Part shown: one piece after another, positions 25,513-34,608 of the stretch | How the letters are laid out: each line of letters opens with the position of its first letter | Position numbering within the stretch: the stretch's first letter is position 1 | The notes under the pieces: generated by a model | Database searches by the model: none | What the model was told of the DNA's origin: nothing | Seen by the model: only the letters and a program-made list of their open reading frames with translations | NCBI RefSeq assembly: GCF_030814655.1 | Contig: NZ_JAUSVK010000001.1 | Span: 565,043 to 629,042, forward strand | Source: Labrys monachus | Lineage (GTDB): Bacteria > Pseudomonadota > Alphaproteobacteria > Rhizobiales > Labraceae | DNA length: 64,000 bases | Direction of reading: 5' to 3' | Translations under genes and position numbers: made by a program

Positions 25513-28500
25513 GGGGGCCGTTCCGCTTGCCGCAGGGCGGCCATGTCGACCGCGCCGAGACCCTGTCCTTCCGCTTCGACGGCCGCATCCATCACGGCCA
25601 TCCCGGCGATACGCTCGCCTCGGCGCTGCTCGCCGGCGGGGTGCGGCTGTTCGGCCGCTCGTTCAAATATCACCGCCCGCGCGGCCTGTTCACCGCCGGC
25701 CCCGAGGAGCCCTCGGCGCTGGTCGAACTGCGCAGCGGGGCGCGCCGCGAGCCCAATATTCCGGCGACGACGATCGAATTGTTCGAGGGGCTGGAGGCCC
25801 GCAGCCAGAACCGCTGGCCCTGCCTCGGCTTCGATGTCGGCGCGGTCAACAACCTCCTGTCGCGCTTCCTGCCGGCCGGCTTCTACTACAAGACCTTCAT
25901 GTGGCCGCCGGCGCTGTGGGAAAGGCTGTACGAGCCGCTGATCCGCCGCGCCGCCGGCCTCGGACGCGCCGCGGCGGCGCCCGATCCCGACCGTTACGAC
26001 ACCCTGCACGCCCATTGCGACGTGCTGGTGGTCGGCTCCGGCCCGGCCGGGCTCGCCAAGGCGCTGGAGGCGGCGCGCGGCGGCGCGCGGGTGATGCTGC
26101 TCGAACAGGATTTCGCCTTCGGCGGCTCCGCGCTGGTCGATCCCGCCGGCCGGGACGGGCTGACGGCGGCGCTGGGCGAGCTCTCCACCCTGCCGGATGT
26201 GACGCTCCTCAACCGCACCACCGCCTTCGGCCTCTATGACGGCCTCGTGGTCGGGGCGGTCGAGCGCGTCTCCGACCATCTCGCCGCGCCCGGCCCGCGC
26301 ATGGTGCGCCAGCGCCAATGGATCATCCGGCCCGGACGGATCGTGCTCGCCACCGGCGCGCTGGAGCGCCTGATCGCCTTTCCCGGCAATGACAGGCCCG
26401 GGGTGATGCTCGCCTCGGCCGCCGCCGCCTATGTCGCGCGCTTCGGCGTCGCGCCCGGGCGCCGGGCGGTGTTCTTCGTCAACAACGACCAGGCCTACCG
26501 GCCGGCGATGCAGCTGCGGGAGGCCGGGGTCGAGATCGCCGGCATCGTCGACATCCGCCCCGATTCGGCCGCCGGCCGGGTGGCGGCGGACGCCGGCGTC
26601 CCCGTCTGGTTCGGCTCGCAGGTCGTCGGCACCGAAGGCGCGCCGCTGCATGTCGTCACCGTCGCGCCGGCGGCGGGCGGGCGCCCGCATATGGTGCTCG
26701 CCGACCTCCTGTGCGTCTCCGGCGGCTACAATCCGCAGATCCAGCTCGCCAGCCAGGCCCGCCTGCCGCTGCAGTGGGACGCGGCGAGCGCGACCTTCCT
26801 CGCCGCCGGCGGCGCCGGCATCGAACTCGCGGGCGACGCGGCCGGGCTTGCCGCGCCTGCGACGCCGCTCCAGCCCTTGTGGGAGGTGCGGCCGGCCGGG
26901 CGCAGCGGCAAGGCCTTCGTCGACCTGCAGCACGACGTCACCGCGGAGGACCTGCGCCTCGCCCACCGCGAGGGCTATCGCCACGTCGAGCACGCCAAGC
27001 GCTACACCACGGCGGGCATGGCGACCGACCAGGGCCGCAGCGGCGGCCTCGTCGCCAGCGCCATCCTGGCCGAGGCGCGCGGCGAGAGCGTCGCCGCCGT
27101 CGGCCTGCCGACCTTCCGGCCCTATGCCGCGCCGGTGTCCTTCGGCGCGCTCGCCGGCGCCGAGACCGGCGATCATTTCAGGCCGAAGCGCCGCCTGCCG
27201 CTGCATGACTGGCACGCCCGGCGCGGGGCGGTGTTCGTCAGGCTCGGCCTGTGGCTGCGGCCGCTCGTCTATTCGGCGGCCCGCGACACCAGCTGGGCGC
27301 CGGTCCTCGCCGAGGCGCGGGCGGTGCGCGGCTCGGCCGGCCTCACCGACACCTCCTCCCTCGGCAAGATCGACGTGCAGGGGGCCGACGCGGCCGTCTT
27401 CCTCGACCGCATCTACGCCAACACCGTCTCGACCCTGCCGGTCGGCCGCGCGCGCTACGGGCTGATGCTGCGCGAGGACGGCATCGTCTTCGACGACGGC
27501 ACCGTGTCGCGCCTGGCGGCGGACCATTTCTTCCTCACCACCACCACCGCCAATGCCGGCGCGGCGATCGAGCATCTCGAATTCCACCACCAGACCGCCT
27601 GGCCGGACCTCGACGTGCAGATCGCCAATGTCGCCGACCAATGGGCGCAGTTCGCCGTAGCCGGGCCGATGGCGCGGGCGGTGCTGGCGGGCCTCGTCGG
27701 CCTCGATCTCGACGACGCCGCCTTTCCCTTCATGGCGGTGGCGGAGACGCGCATCGCCGGCGTCGCCGGCCGGCTCTTCCGCATCAGCTTCTCCGGCGAG
27801 CTCGCCTATGAGGTCTCGGTGCCCGCCGGCTATGCCGAACCGGTGTGGGAGGCGATCCTGGCGGCGGGCGAGCCCTTCGGCATCGCGCCCTATGCACTCG
27901 ACGCGCTCAACCTCTTGCGCATCGAGAAGGGCCATGTCGCCGGCAGCGAGCTGAACGGCCAGACCACGGCGGCCGATCTCGGCCTCGGCCGCATGGCGAA
28001 GAAGCAGGGCGATTTCATCGGCCGCGCGCTGTCGGCCCGGCCGGGCCTCGCCGATCCCGACCGCCCGGTGCTGGTCGGCGTCAAGGTCGAGGATCCGCAC
28101 AAGCGGCTGCGCGCCGGCGCGCTCCTGCTCCCCGATGCCGAGGCCAGGGAAAGCCTCGGCTTCGTCACCGCCGCCTGTCCGGCGACGGAGGATGGCGGCT
28201 TCATCGGGCTGGCGCTGCTGGCCGCCGGCGCCGGGCGCATCGGCGCGAGGCTCCGCGCCGCCGATCCGGTCCGCGGCGAGGCATGCGACGTCACCATCGT
28301 CGCCCCGCATTTCGTCGATCCCGGCAATCTGCGCGTGCGCGACGCCTCGCCGGCGCCGAAGGCGGCGGCCGTGCCCTGGCGCGCGCCGTCGCCCGGCCTG
28401 CGATCCCTGATCCCCGATCGGGCGTCCGACCGCAGCGCGCAGGTCCGCCTCGCCGAATACAGCCCCGACATCGCCGAACTGACGGCGCGCCGCGGCAGCG

Positions 28501-28982
28501 AGGGGGCCCTGCGCCGCGCTTTGCTGGCCGAGTTCGGGCTGGCGCTGCCGGGCCCCGGGCGGGCGACGACCGCAGGGCCGTTGCGCGCCCTGTCGGTCGC
28601 GCCGCGGAGCTGGCTGGTGATCGACATGCATGCCGCGCCGGGCGGCCTCGCCGTCAGCCTCAAGCATGCGGTGGGCGAGGCCGGCTCGGTGGTGGACCAG
28701 TCCTTCGGCTATGGCGTGCTGCGCCTCTCCGGCCCCAGGGCGCGGGCGGCGCTGTCGAAAGGCTGCCGGCTGGACCTGCATCCCCGTTCGTTCGGTCAAC
28801 AGAGCGTTGCGCGTAGCATCGTCGCGCAAGTGCCGGTGCTCGTGTATCAGGTGGACGACCAGCCGAGCTATGACCTGTTCGCTCCCTCGACACTGGCGCA
28901 GTCCTTCGCCGACTTTCTGGTCGAAAGCGCGGCGGAATACGGCCTCGCCTTCAGCGACAGCCAGGGGAACGAGACGCCATAG
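25509..28982 (+). CDS. soxA: sarcosine oxidase alpha subunit fused to gamma subunit
   Basis: A 1157-residue protein, about 180 residues longer than ordinary SoxA. Residues 1-110 form the 2Fe-2S-ferredoxin-like N-domain (GRSFKYHRPRGLFTAGPEEP). A dinucleotide-binding domain starts near 172 (VVGSGPAGLAKALEAA), and the C-terminal folate-binding GcvT/aminomethyltransferase domain runs from about 566 to 945. After a linker, residues about 980-1157 (AEYSPDIAELTARRG then LRALSVAPRSWLVID and DQSFGYGVLRLSGPRARA) are clearly a SoxG gamma subunit, normally a separate gene. No separate soxG is present nearby, which supports a true fusion. No stop or frameshift marks the junction. Confidence 0.92.
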   Translation: MRGPFRLPQGGHVDRAETLSFRFDGRIHHGHPGDTLASALLAGGVRLFGRSFKYHRPRGLFTAGPEEPSALVELRSGARREPNIPATTIELFEGLEARSQNRWPCLGFDVGAVNNLLSRFLPAGFYYKTFMWPPALWERLYEPLIRRAAGLGRAAAAPDPDRYDTLHAHCDVLVVGSGPAGLAKALEAARGGARVMLLEQDFAFGGSALVDPAGRDGLTAALGELSTLPDVTLLNRTTAFGLYDGLVVGAVERVSDHLAAPGPRMVRQRQWIIRPGRIVLATGALERLIAFPGNDRPGVMLASAAAAYVARFGVAPGRRAVFFVNNDQAYRPAMQLREAGVEIAGIVDIRPDSAAGRVAADAGVPVWFGSQVVGTEGAPLHVVTVAPAAGGRPHMVLADLLCVSGGYNPQIQLASQARLPLQWDAASATFLAAGGAGIELAGDAAGLAAPATPLQPLWEVRPAGRSGKAFVDLQHDVTAEDLRLAHREGYRHVEHAKRYTTAGMATDQGRSGGLVASAILAEARGESVAAVGLPTFRPYAAPVSFGALAGAETGDHFRPKRRLPLHDWHARRGAVFVRLGLWLRPLVYSAARDTSWAPVLAEARAVRGSAGLTDTSSLGKIDVQGADAAVFLDRIYANTVSTLPVGRARYGLMLREDGIVFDDGTVSRLAADHFFLTTTTANAGAAIEHLEFHHQTAWPDLDVQIANVADQWAQFAVAGPMARAVLAGLVGLDLDDAAFPFMAVAETRIAGVAGRLFRISFSGELAYEVSVPAGYAEPVWEAILAAGEPFGIAPYALDALNLLRIEKGHVAGSELNGQTTAADLGLGRMAKKQGDFIGRALSARPGLADPDRPVLVGVKVEDPHKRLRAGALLLPDAEARESLGFVTAACPATEDGGFIGLALLAAGAGRIGARLRAADPVRGEACDVTIVAPHFVDPGNLRVRDASPAPKAAAVPWRAPSPGLRSLIPDRASDRSAQVRLAEYSPDIAELTARRGSEGALRRALLAEFGLALPGPGRATTAGPLRALSVAPRSWLVIDMHAAPGGLAVSLKHAVGEAGSVVDQSFGYGVLRLSGPRARAALSKGCRLDLHPRSFGQQSVARSIVAQVPVLVYQVDDQPSYDLFAPSTLAQSFADFLVESAAEYGLAFSDSQGNETP

Positions 28983-29004
28983 CCGCCGGGGCTCGCGATA
29001 GGGA

Positions 29005-31425
29005 ATGCGACTGATGAAGACTGACGTGAGGGCCGTCGTGATCGGCGGGGGTGTCGTGGGATGCTCCATCCTCTACCATCTCGCCAAGATCGGCTGGACC
29101 GACGTCGCCCTCATCGAGAAGAACGAGCTGACCTCGGGCTCGACCTGGCACGCCGCCGGCGGCATGCACACCTTCAACGGCGACGCCAACGTCTCCCGGC
29201 TGCAGAAATACACCATCGACCTCTATCGCGAGCTGGAGGCGCTCACCGGCCAGTCCTGCGGCATCCACGCCAATGGCGGCCTGATGCTGGCCGCCAACGA
29301 GGGCGAGATGGACTATCTGCGCCTCGTCGCCAGCCGCGCGCGCTATCTCGGCATGGACACCGAGATCATCCCGGTGGCCGAGGCCAAGCGGCGCAACGTG
29401 CTGATCGAGGAGCGGTTCTTCACCGGCGCGCTGTGGCGGGCCGATGGCGGCCATGTCGATCCGTGGAGCACGACGCATGCCTATGCGGCGGCGGCGCGCA
29501 AGCTCGGGGCCGAGATCCACCGCTTCACCCGCGTCACCGGGCTCAGCCAGCGCCTCGACGGCTCCTGGGACGTCGCCACCGACAAGGGCACGATCCACGC
29601 CGAGCATGTGGTGAATGCCGGCGGCCTGTGGGCGCGCGAGGTCGGCCGCATGGTCGGCATCGAATTGCCGGTGCTGGCGATGGAGCATCACTACATCGTC
29701 ACCGAGGCGATCCCCGAGCTCGAAGGCCTCGAACGCGAGATCATCAACACCACCGATTTTTCCGGCGAGATCTATGTGCGCCAGGAGGGCAAGGGCGCGC
29801 TGCTCGGCACCTATGAGCACAATTGCACGCCCTGGTCGGTCGACCGCACGCCGGACGACTTCGCCACGCAGCTCCTGCCCGACGCCTTCGACCGCATCGC
29901 GCCCGAGCTCGAGGTCGGCTTCGAGCATTTCCCCGCCGTCGGCCGGGCCGGCGTCAGGAAGTCGGTCAACGGCCCCTTCACCTTCGCGCCCGACGGCAAT
30001 CCGCTGGTCGGGCCGGTCAAGGGCCTGCCGAATTTCTGGGTCGCCTGCGCTGTCATGGCCGGCTTCAGCCAGGGCGGCGGCATCGGCCTCATCCTGTCGC
30101 GCTGGATGGCGGAGAACGATCCGGGCCAGGACGTCATCGCCATGGACGTCGCCCGCTTCGGCACCTTCGCCACGCCGCGCTACACCAAGGCCAAGGTGAT
30201 CGAGAATTATCGCCGCCGCTTCCGCCTCGCTTATCCCAACGAGGAGCTGCCGGATGCGCGCCCCCTGCGCCGCACCCCGGTCTATGACCGCCTGAAGGCG
30301 GCCGGCGCGGTGTTCGGCGCCAATTTCGGCCTCGAACATGCGCTCTGGTTCGCCCCCGCCGGTGTCGAGCCCCGGGAGGAGCCGACCTATCGGCGCTCCA
30401 ACGCCTTCGCCCATGTCAAGGCGGAGTGCCTGGCGGTACGCGAGGCCGTCGGCCTCTACGAGACCTCGAACTACGGCAAATACGAGATATCGGGCGCGGG
30501 CGCCCGCGCCTGGCTCGACACGCTGCTCGCCTGCCGGCTGCCGAAGCCCGGCCGCATGGCGATCGCGCCGATGCTCAACGAGGCCGGCCGCATCGTCGGC
30601 GATCTCTCCATCGCCTGCCTCGCCTTCGATCGCTACCTCCTGATCGGCTCGGGCTTCGCCGAGGCCTTCCACCTGCGCTGGTTCTGGCAGCGCAAGCCGC
30701 CGGCCGACGTGCATGTGCGCTCCGCCGCCTCGACGCTGACCGGCTTTTCCGTCGCCGGCCCCAATGCCCGCACGCTGATGCAGCGGCTGGTGCGCGAGGA
30801 CCTCGCCCCCGACGCGTTCAGGCTGTTCGCGGTGAAGGAGACCGCTGTCGGCATGTCCCCCGCCATCTTCACGCGCGCCGGCTTCACCGGCGAGCTCGGC
30901 TATGAGATCTGGGTGACGCCGGACTATCAGGCGACGCTCTATGACGAGATCATGGAGGCGGGCGGGGATCTCGGCCTGACGCTGTTCGGCGGCCGCGCGC
31001 TGTCCTCGCTCCGGCTCGAAAAGGCCTATGGCTCCTTCAACAAGGACTTCCGGCCCGATTATACGCCCGCCGGGACCGGCCTCGACCTCTTCGTCGATTT
31101 TGCCAAGCCCGGCTTCACCGGCCGCGACGCGGTGCTGGCCGAGCGCGAGAAGGGGCCGAAGAAGCGCTTCGCCGTGCTGGAGGTCGACAGCGACACCGAG
31201 GTGATCGGCTATGAGCCGATCCTCAAGGGCGGCGAGGTGGTCGGCCACGTCACTTCCGGCGGCTACGGCCATTATGTCGGCAAGAGCCTCGCCATCGGCT
31301 ACGTCAAGGCCGAGCATGCCGAGGACGGCGCGGAATTCACCATCGACATCTTCGGGCAGGACCGGCCGGCGATCCTGCGCAAGGCGCCGCTGCACGATCC
31401 GAACGGGGGAAGGCTGCGCGGATGA
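29005..31425 (+). CDS. FAD-dependent dimethylglycine/sarcosine dehydrogenase-like protein with GcvT domain
   Basis: An 806-residue two-domain flavoenzyme of the dimethylglycine dehydrogenase family. Residues 8-380 are a DAO-type FAD domain with VVIGGGVVGCSILYHLA and SGSTWHAAGGMH; in this family a His in or near the WHAAG segment carries covalent FAD. From about residue 440 a GcvT-like folate domain follows (GEVVGHVTSGGYGH and GYVKAEHA near the end), which captures the released methyl group on tetrahydrofolate. The order and the upstream sox genes suggest it acts on dimethylglycine, giving sarcosine for the oxidase. ATG 29005 follows the soxA stop by 22 bases. The next gene overlaps its stop (ATGA). 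Confidence 0.88.
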   Translation: MRLMKTDVRAVVIGGGVVGCSILYHLAKIGWTDVALIEKNELTSGSTWHAAGGMHTFNGDANVSRLQKYTIDLYRELEALTGQSCGIHANGGLMLAANEGEMDYLRLVASRARYLGMDTEIIPVAEAKRRNVLIEERFFTGALWRADGGHVDPWSTTHAYAAAARKLGAEIHRFTRVTGLSQRLDGSWDVATDKGTIHAEHVVNAGGLWAREVGRMVGIELPVLAMEHHYIVTEAIPELEGLEREIINTTDFSGEIYVRQEGKGALLGTYEHNCTPWSVDRTPDDFATQLLPDAFDRIAPELEVGFEHFPAVGRAGVRKSVNGPFTFAPDGNPLVGPVKGLPNFWVACAVMAGFSQGGGIGLILSRWMAENDPGQDVIAMDVARFGTFATPRYTKAKVIENYRRRFRLAYPNEELPDARPLRRTPVYDRLKAAGAVFGANFGLEHALWFAPAGVEPREEPTYRRSNAFAHVKAECLAVREAVGLYETSNYGKYEISGAGARAWLDTLLACRLPKPGRMAIAPMLNEAGRIVGDLSIACLAFDRYLLIGSGFAEAFHLRWFWQRKPPADVHVRSAASTLTGFSVAGPNARTLMQRLVREDLAPDAFRLFAVKETAVGMSPAIFTRAGFTGELGYEIWVTPDYQATLYDEIMEAGGDLGLTLFGGRALSSLRLEKAYGSFNKDFRPDYTPAGTGLDLFVDFAKPGFTGRDAVLAEREKGPKKRFAVLEVDSDTEVIGYEPILKGGEVVGHVTSGGYGHYVGKSLAIGYVKAEHAEDGAEFTIDIFGQDRPAILRKAPLHDPNGGRLRG

Positions 31426-32993
31426 GCGGGGATCGCGCGGCGGGCGAGAACGCACCTCCCGGCCATGGCGGCCGAGGCGGGCGGCGCGAGCGCGGCACCC
31501 GCAACACCGGGGCCGCGACGCCGCCGATGCCGCGCCTCGTCAACCGTTTCAATCCCGTCGACATCCTCTCGCCGGAGCAGGTCGAGCGCATCCTCGATGC
31601 AGCCTTCACCCTGCTCGAGACCGACGGCATGAAGATCCTCAGCCCGCGGGCCCGCGAGGCCTACCGCCGCCACGGGGCGATGGTCGACGAGGAGAGCCGC
31701 ATCGTGCGCCTCGGGCGCGACATCGTCGAGGCGATGCTCGCCACGGCGCCGTCGAGCTTCGTGCTGCATGCCCGCAACCCGGCGCGCGACCTGCATGTCG
31801 GCGGCCATGTCGTGAATTTCGGCCCCGTCAACGGCGCGCCGAACATCCGCGACCTCGATCGCGGCCGCCGCTACGGCGACATCGAGGGCTTCCGCGACAT
31901 CCTCCGCATCACCAACGGGCTCGGCCTGCTGCATTGGCAGGGCGGGGTGGTGGTCGAGCCGGTGGACGTGCCGGTGCCGGTGCGCCATCTCGAAATGTAC
32001 CGCGCCCATATCGAGCTGTCCGACCTCGTCTGGGCGGCGCGCGGCGTCGGCGGCGTGCAGGCGCGCGACGCGCTGGCGCTCTCGGCCATCGAGCACGGCA
32101 CCAGCGTGGAAGCGCTCGCCGAACGGCCGACGCTGATGACGGTGACCAACGTCAACTCGCCGCGCGTGGTGGACGAGGAGATCCTCGACAACATCATGAC
32201 GATGGCGGGCCACGGCCAATGCGTCGTCATCACCCCCTTCACCCTGATGGGTGCGATGGCGCCGGTGACGCTGGCCGGCGCGCTGGTGCAGCAGACGGCG
32301 GAGGCCTGCGCCATCATAGCGCTGTGCCAGATGCTGCGGCCGGGCGCGCCCTGCGTGATGGGCGGCTTCACCTCCAATGTCGACATGAAGACGGGCTCGC
32401 CCGCCTTCGGCACGCCGGAATATGTCAATGCGGCGCTCGCCACCGCGCAGATCGCCCGCCGCCTCGGCGTGCCCGTGCGCACCAGCGCCGTCAACGCCAG
32501 CCCGGCGCCGGACGCGCAGGCGACGTGGGAGACCAGCTTCTCGCTGTGGGCGGCGATCATGAGCCACAGCCACCTCATCAACCATGCGGCCGGCTGGCTG
32601 GAGGGCGGGCTGTCGGCGAGCCTGGAAAAGATCGTCATCGACGCCGAACTGCTGCGCGGCTGGGCCGAGATCCTGAAGCCGATCGAGTTCGGCGACGACG
32701 AGCTCGCCCTCGACGCCATCCGCGGCGTGGCGCCCGGCGGCCATTTCTTCGGCTCGCCCCACACCCTCGCCCGCTACGAAAACGCCTTCTACCGGCCCAT
32801 CCTGTCCGACTGGTCGAATTACGAGAACTGGCGCGACGCCGGCGAGCGCACCGCGACCGACCGCGCCCTCGACATATGGAAGAAGACCCGCGACGCCTAT
32901 GTGCCGCCGCCGCTCGACCCCGCCGTGCGCGAGGCGGTGGACGCCTATATCGCGCGGCGGACGGAAGAGGAGCTCGTCCCCGGCACACGCTGA
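31422..32993 (+). CDS. trimethylamine methyltransferase (MttB) superfamily protein, non-pyrrolysine
   Basis: A 523-residue MttB-superfamily corrinoid methyltransferase homologue. The first 35 residues are Gly/Arg-rich and unconserved. The barrel begins around FNPVDILSPEQVERILDAAFTLLETDG. Conserved stretches include GGVVVEPVDVP, TNVNSPRVVDEE and GGFTSNVDMKTGSPAFGTPEY. The frame is read through without an in-frame amber codon, so it lacks pyrrolysine and belongs to the branch whose characterised members demethylate glycine betaine or other quaternary amines. Its ATG overlaps the preceding stop, tying it to dimethylglycine metabolism. No cognate corrinoid protein is encoded in the window. Confidence 0.85.
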   Translation: MSGDRAAGENAPPGHGGRGGRRERGTRNTGAATPPMPRLVNRFNPVDILSPEQVERILDAAFTLLETDGMKILSPRAREAYRRHGAMVDEESRIVRLGRDIVEAMLATAPSSFVLHARNPARDLHVGGHVVNFGPVNGAPNIRDLDRGRRYGDIEGFRDILRITNGLGLLHWQGGVVVEPVDVPVPVRHLEMYRAHIELSDLVWAARGVGGVQARDALALSAIEHGTSVEALAERPTLMTVTNVNSPRVVDEEILDNIMTMAGHGQCVVITPFTLMGAMAPVTLAGALVQQTAEACAIIALCQMLRPGAPCVMGGFTSNVDMKTGSPAFGTPEYVNAALATAQIARRLGVPVRTSAVNASPAPDAQATWETSFSLWAAIMSHSHLINHAAGWLEGGLSASLEKIVIDAELLRGWAEILKPIEFGDDELALDAIRGVAPGGHFFGSPHTLARYENAFYRPILSDWSNYENWRDAGERTATDRALDIWKKTRDAYVPPPLDPAVREAVDAYIARRTEEELVPGTR

Positions 32994-33012
32994 GGGGAGG
33001 GCACCGTTCACG

Positions 33013-33175
33013 CGCCCGATTTTCCTTCTCCCATTCGGAAGAAGGTGGCGCGCAGCGCCGGATGAGGGCCTCAACTTCGACGATTGAAGCACTTTTGTCG
33101 AGCTATCTGCGTCAAAATTTAGGCCCTCATCCCCCCTGCCGGGACCTTCTCCCGGCCCGGGAGAAGGCGCCTTGT
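33013..33175. repeat. composite palindromic intergenic repeat
   Basis: CTTCTCCCattcGGAAGAAGG, GGCGCgcaGCGCC, then GGATGAGGGCCT (33060-33071) answered by AGGCCCTCATCC (33121-33132), and a second CTTCTCCCGG/CCGGGAGAAG hairpin (33147-33166). The string AAGGTGGCGCG-AGCGCCGGATGAGGGC is a familiar short repeat in Rhizobiales genomes. Related sequence occurs at 47.28-47.44 kb. Confidence 0.65.
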
Positions 33176-33229
33176 TCTCGTATCTTGGCGCTATGGCGGG
33201 CGGCGGTTTCCCATGCATGGGCACAGCCA

Positions 33230-33273
33230 AATCAAATAGCATTGACTAATTGATTAGTATTCGCTATTTGATT
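33230..33273. promoter_or_regulatory. nested palindromic operator/promoter of the ArsR gene
   Basis: AATCAAATAGC (33230-33240) is the exact reverse complement of GCTATTTGATT (33263-33273). Within it lies ACTAAT-TG-ATTAGT (33245-33258). TTGACT at 33242-33247 is a good -35. The whole block ends five bases before the ArsR ATG, as expected for an autoregulated ArsR/SmtB-type repressor. Confidence 0.65.
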
Positions 33274-33277
33274 CCCC

Positions 33278-33607
33278 ATGACCGAGGCCGAAACCGTCAC
33301 TGCCGTCATGCGCGCCCTTGCCGATCCCACGCGGCGGGCCGTGTTCGAGCGCATCGTCAAGGCCGACGAGATCACCGTCGTCGAGCTGACCCGCGGCAGC
33401 AACGTCACGCAGGGCGCCATTTCCCAGCATCTCAAATCCCTGAAACAGGCCGGCCTCGTCTGCGAGCGTCCCGAGGGGCGCAACGTCTATTACCGCGCCC
33501 AGCCGGGCGGCCTGGCGCCGCTGGCCGACTGGATGAGCCATTACGGCGTCTTCTGGCGCGAACGTTTCGCCGATCTGAGAAACCTGCTGAAGGAAATCGA
33601 TCCATGA
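33278..33607 (+). CDS. ArsR family transcriptional regulator
   Basis: A 109-residue winged-helix protein of the ArsR/SmtB family: VMRALADPTRRAVFERI is the hallmark N-terminus, VVELTRGSNVTQGAISQHLKSLKQAGLV the recognition helix region and GRNVYYRAQPGGLAPL the wing. No metal-binding cysteine motif (ELCVCDL) is present, so it probably does not sense metals. It belongs to the subgroup paired with SRPBCC (AHSA1) proteins, and its stop overlaps the next gene's ATG (ATGA at 33604). A nested palindrome immediately upstream is its likely operator. Confidence 0.9.
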   Translation: MTEAETVTAVMRALADPTRRAVFERIVKADEITVVELTRGSNVTQGAISQHLKSLKQAGLVCERPEGRNVYYRAQPGGLAPLADWMSHYGVFWRERFADLRNLLKEIDP

Positions 33608-34080
33608 ACCAAGCCGTGAATCCGGACACGCAGGCCATCGTGGTCGACGAGGTCTTCCCGCATGCGCCGGCGGTGATCTGGAAGGCCCTGACCAGCGGCG
33701 ATCTGGTCGGCCGCTGGCTGATGGCGCCGAAGGGCTTCGAGCCCGTGCCGGGCAGCCATTTCACCTTTCAGACCACGCCGGCCGGCGCATGGGACGGCAC
33801 CATTCATTGCGAGGTGCTGGAAGTCGTGCCGCAGGAGCGGCTGTCCTATGCGTGGAAGGGCGGCCATGAGGGCAATGACGGCTATGGCTCGAAACTGGAG
33901 ACGGTGGTCACCTTCACCCTCTCCAGGACCGGGACGGGCACGCGCCTGCGCCTCGTCCATGCCGGCTTCGTGCTCCCGAAGAACGACACCGCCTATCGCA
34001 GCATGAGCGAAGGCTGGAAGAAGGTGGTCAGGAAGCTCGACATCGTGGCCGCCGAAGAGGCGTCGCAGACGCGGCATTGA
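33604..34080 (+). CDS. SRPBCC (AHSA1-like) domain protein
   Basis: A 158-residue START/Bet v1-like protein of the AHSA1 group. The N-terminal PHAPAVIWKALTSGDLVGRWL, central WDGTIHCEVLEVVPQERLSYAWKGG and C-terminal SEGWKKVVRKLD are typical. The fold forms a hydrophobic ligand cavity; the ligand is unknown. It is translationally coupled to the ArsR gene, a very common pair in which the repressor controls the pair in response to an unidentified small molecule. Confidence 0.88.
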   Translation: MNQAVNPDTQAIVVDEVFPHAPAVIWKALTSGDLVGRWLMAPKGFEPVPGSHFTFQTTPAGAWDGTIHCEVLEVVPQERLSYAWKGGHEGNDGYGSKLETVVTFTLSRTGTGTRLRLVHAGFVLPKNDTAYRSMSEGWKKVVRKLDIVAAEEASQTRH

Positions 34081-34097
34081 AGCGAGAGGAGATCGCC

Positions 34098-34511
34098 ATG
34101 AACACGCTTTATACCGGCGGCTGCGCCTGCGGCGCGATCCGCTACGAGATCGCCGGCGAGCCGGCCGTCATGGTCGACTGCCAGTGCCGGCAATGCCAGC
34201 GCGACAGCGGCACCGGGCATCAGTCGCATCTGACTTTCGTCGCGGCGGCGGTGACGGTGGAGGGCGAGGCGTCGCACTGGCAGACCGTCGGCGACGGCGG
34301 CACCGTCAAGCGGCGCGCCTTCTGCCCGACATGCGGTTCCTCCGTCTACCTGACCTTTCCCGCCATGCCCAACGTGTTCATCGTCACCCCGGCCAGCCTC
34401 GACGACCCGAGCCGCTACAGGCCGCAACTGGTGTCCTGGACGGCGGTCGGCCAGCCCTGGGATCGCCTCGATCCGGCCGTGCCGACATTCGACAGGATGC
34501 CGACTCGGTGA
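34098..34511 (+). CDS. GFA family protein
   Basis: A 137-residue GFA-domain zinc protein with GGCACGAIRYEI, DCQCRQCQRDSG and FCPTCGSSVYLTF supplying the cysteines. GAGGAGA before ATG 34098 sets the start. Although the fold is named for glutathione-dependent formaldehyde activation, activity is unproven for most members; neighbouring demethylation genes that release C1 units make a role in formaldehyde handling an attractive inference. It follows the ArsR/SRPBCC pair by 17 bases and may share its transcript. Confidence 0.82.
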   Translation: MNTLYTGGCACGAIRYEIAGEPAVMVDCQCRQCQRDSGTGHQSHLTFVAAAVTVEGEASHWQTVGDGGTVKRRAFCPTCGSSVYLTFPAMPNVFIVTPASLDDPSRYRPQLVSWTAVGQPWDRLDPAVPTFDRMPTR

Positions 34512-34608
34512 ATGGAGCCTCCCGATCTGCGCGACGGCGGGAGCGGCGCCTCTCCCCATCGGCGTCCGGATGGCTTAAAGAAGGGCGATCGGATCGGTGG
34601 AGGCCCTC

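Noticed and set aside
25353-29069. A 1238-codon open frame antisense to soxD/soxA
   Set aside because: Product is Ala/Arg/Gly/His-rich without family motifs; it is the usual antisense shadow of a high-GC gene. The plus-strand frame has clear sarcosine oxidase domains.
28951-33242. Long minus-strand frames antisense to the dimethylglycine dehydrogenase-like and MttB-family genes
   Set aside because: No ribosome sites and no motifs; the sense genes overlap each other as ATGA and carry recognisable domains.
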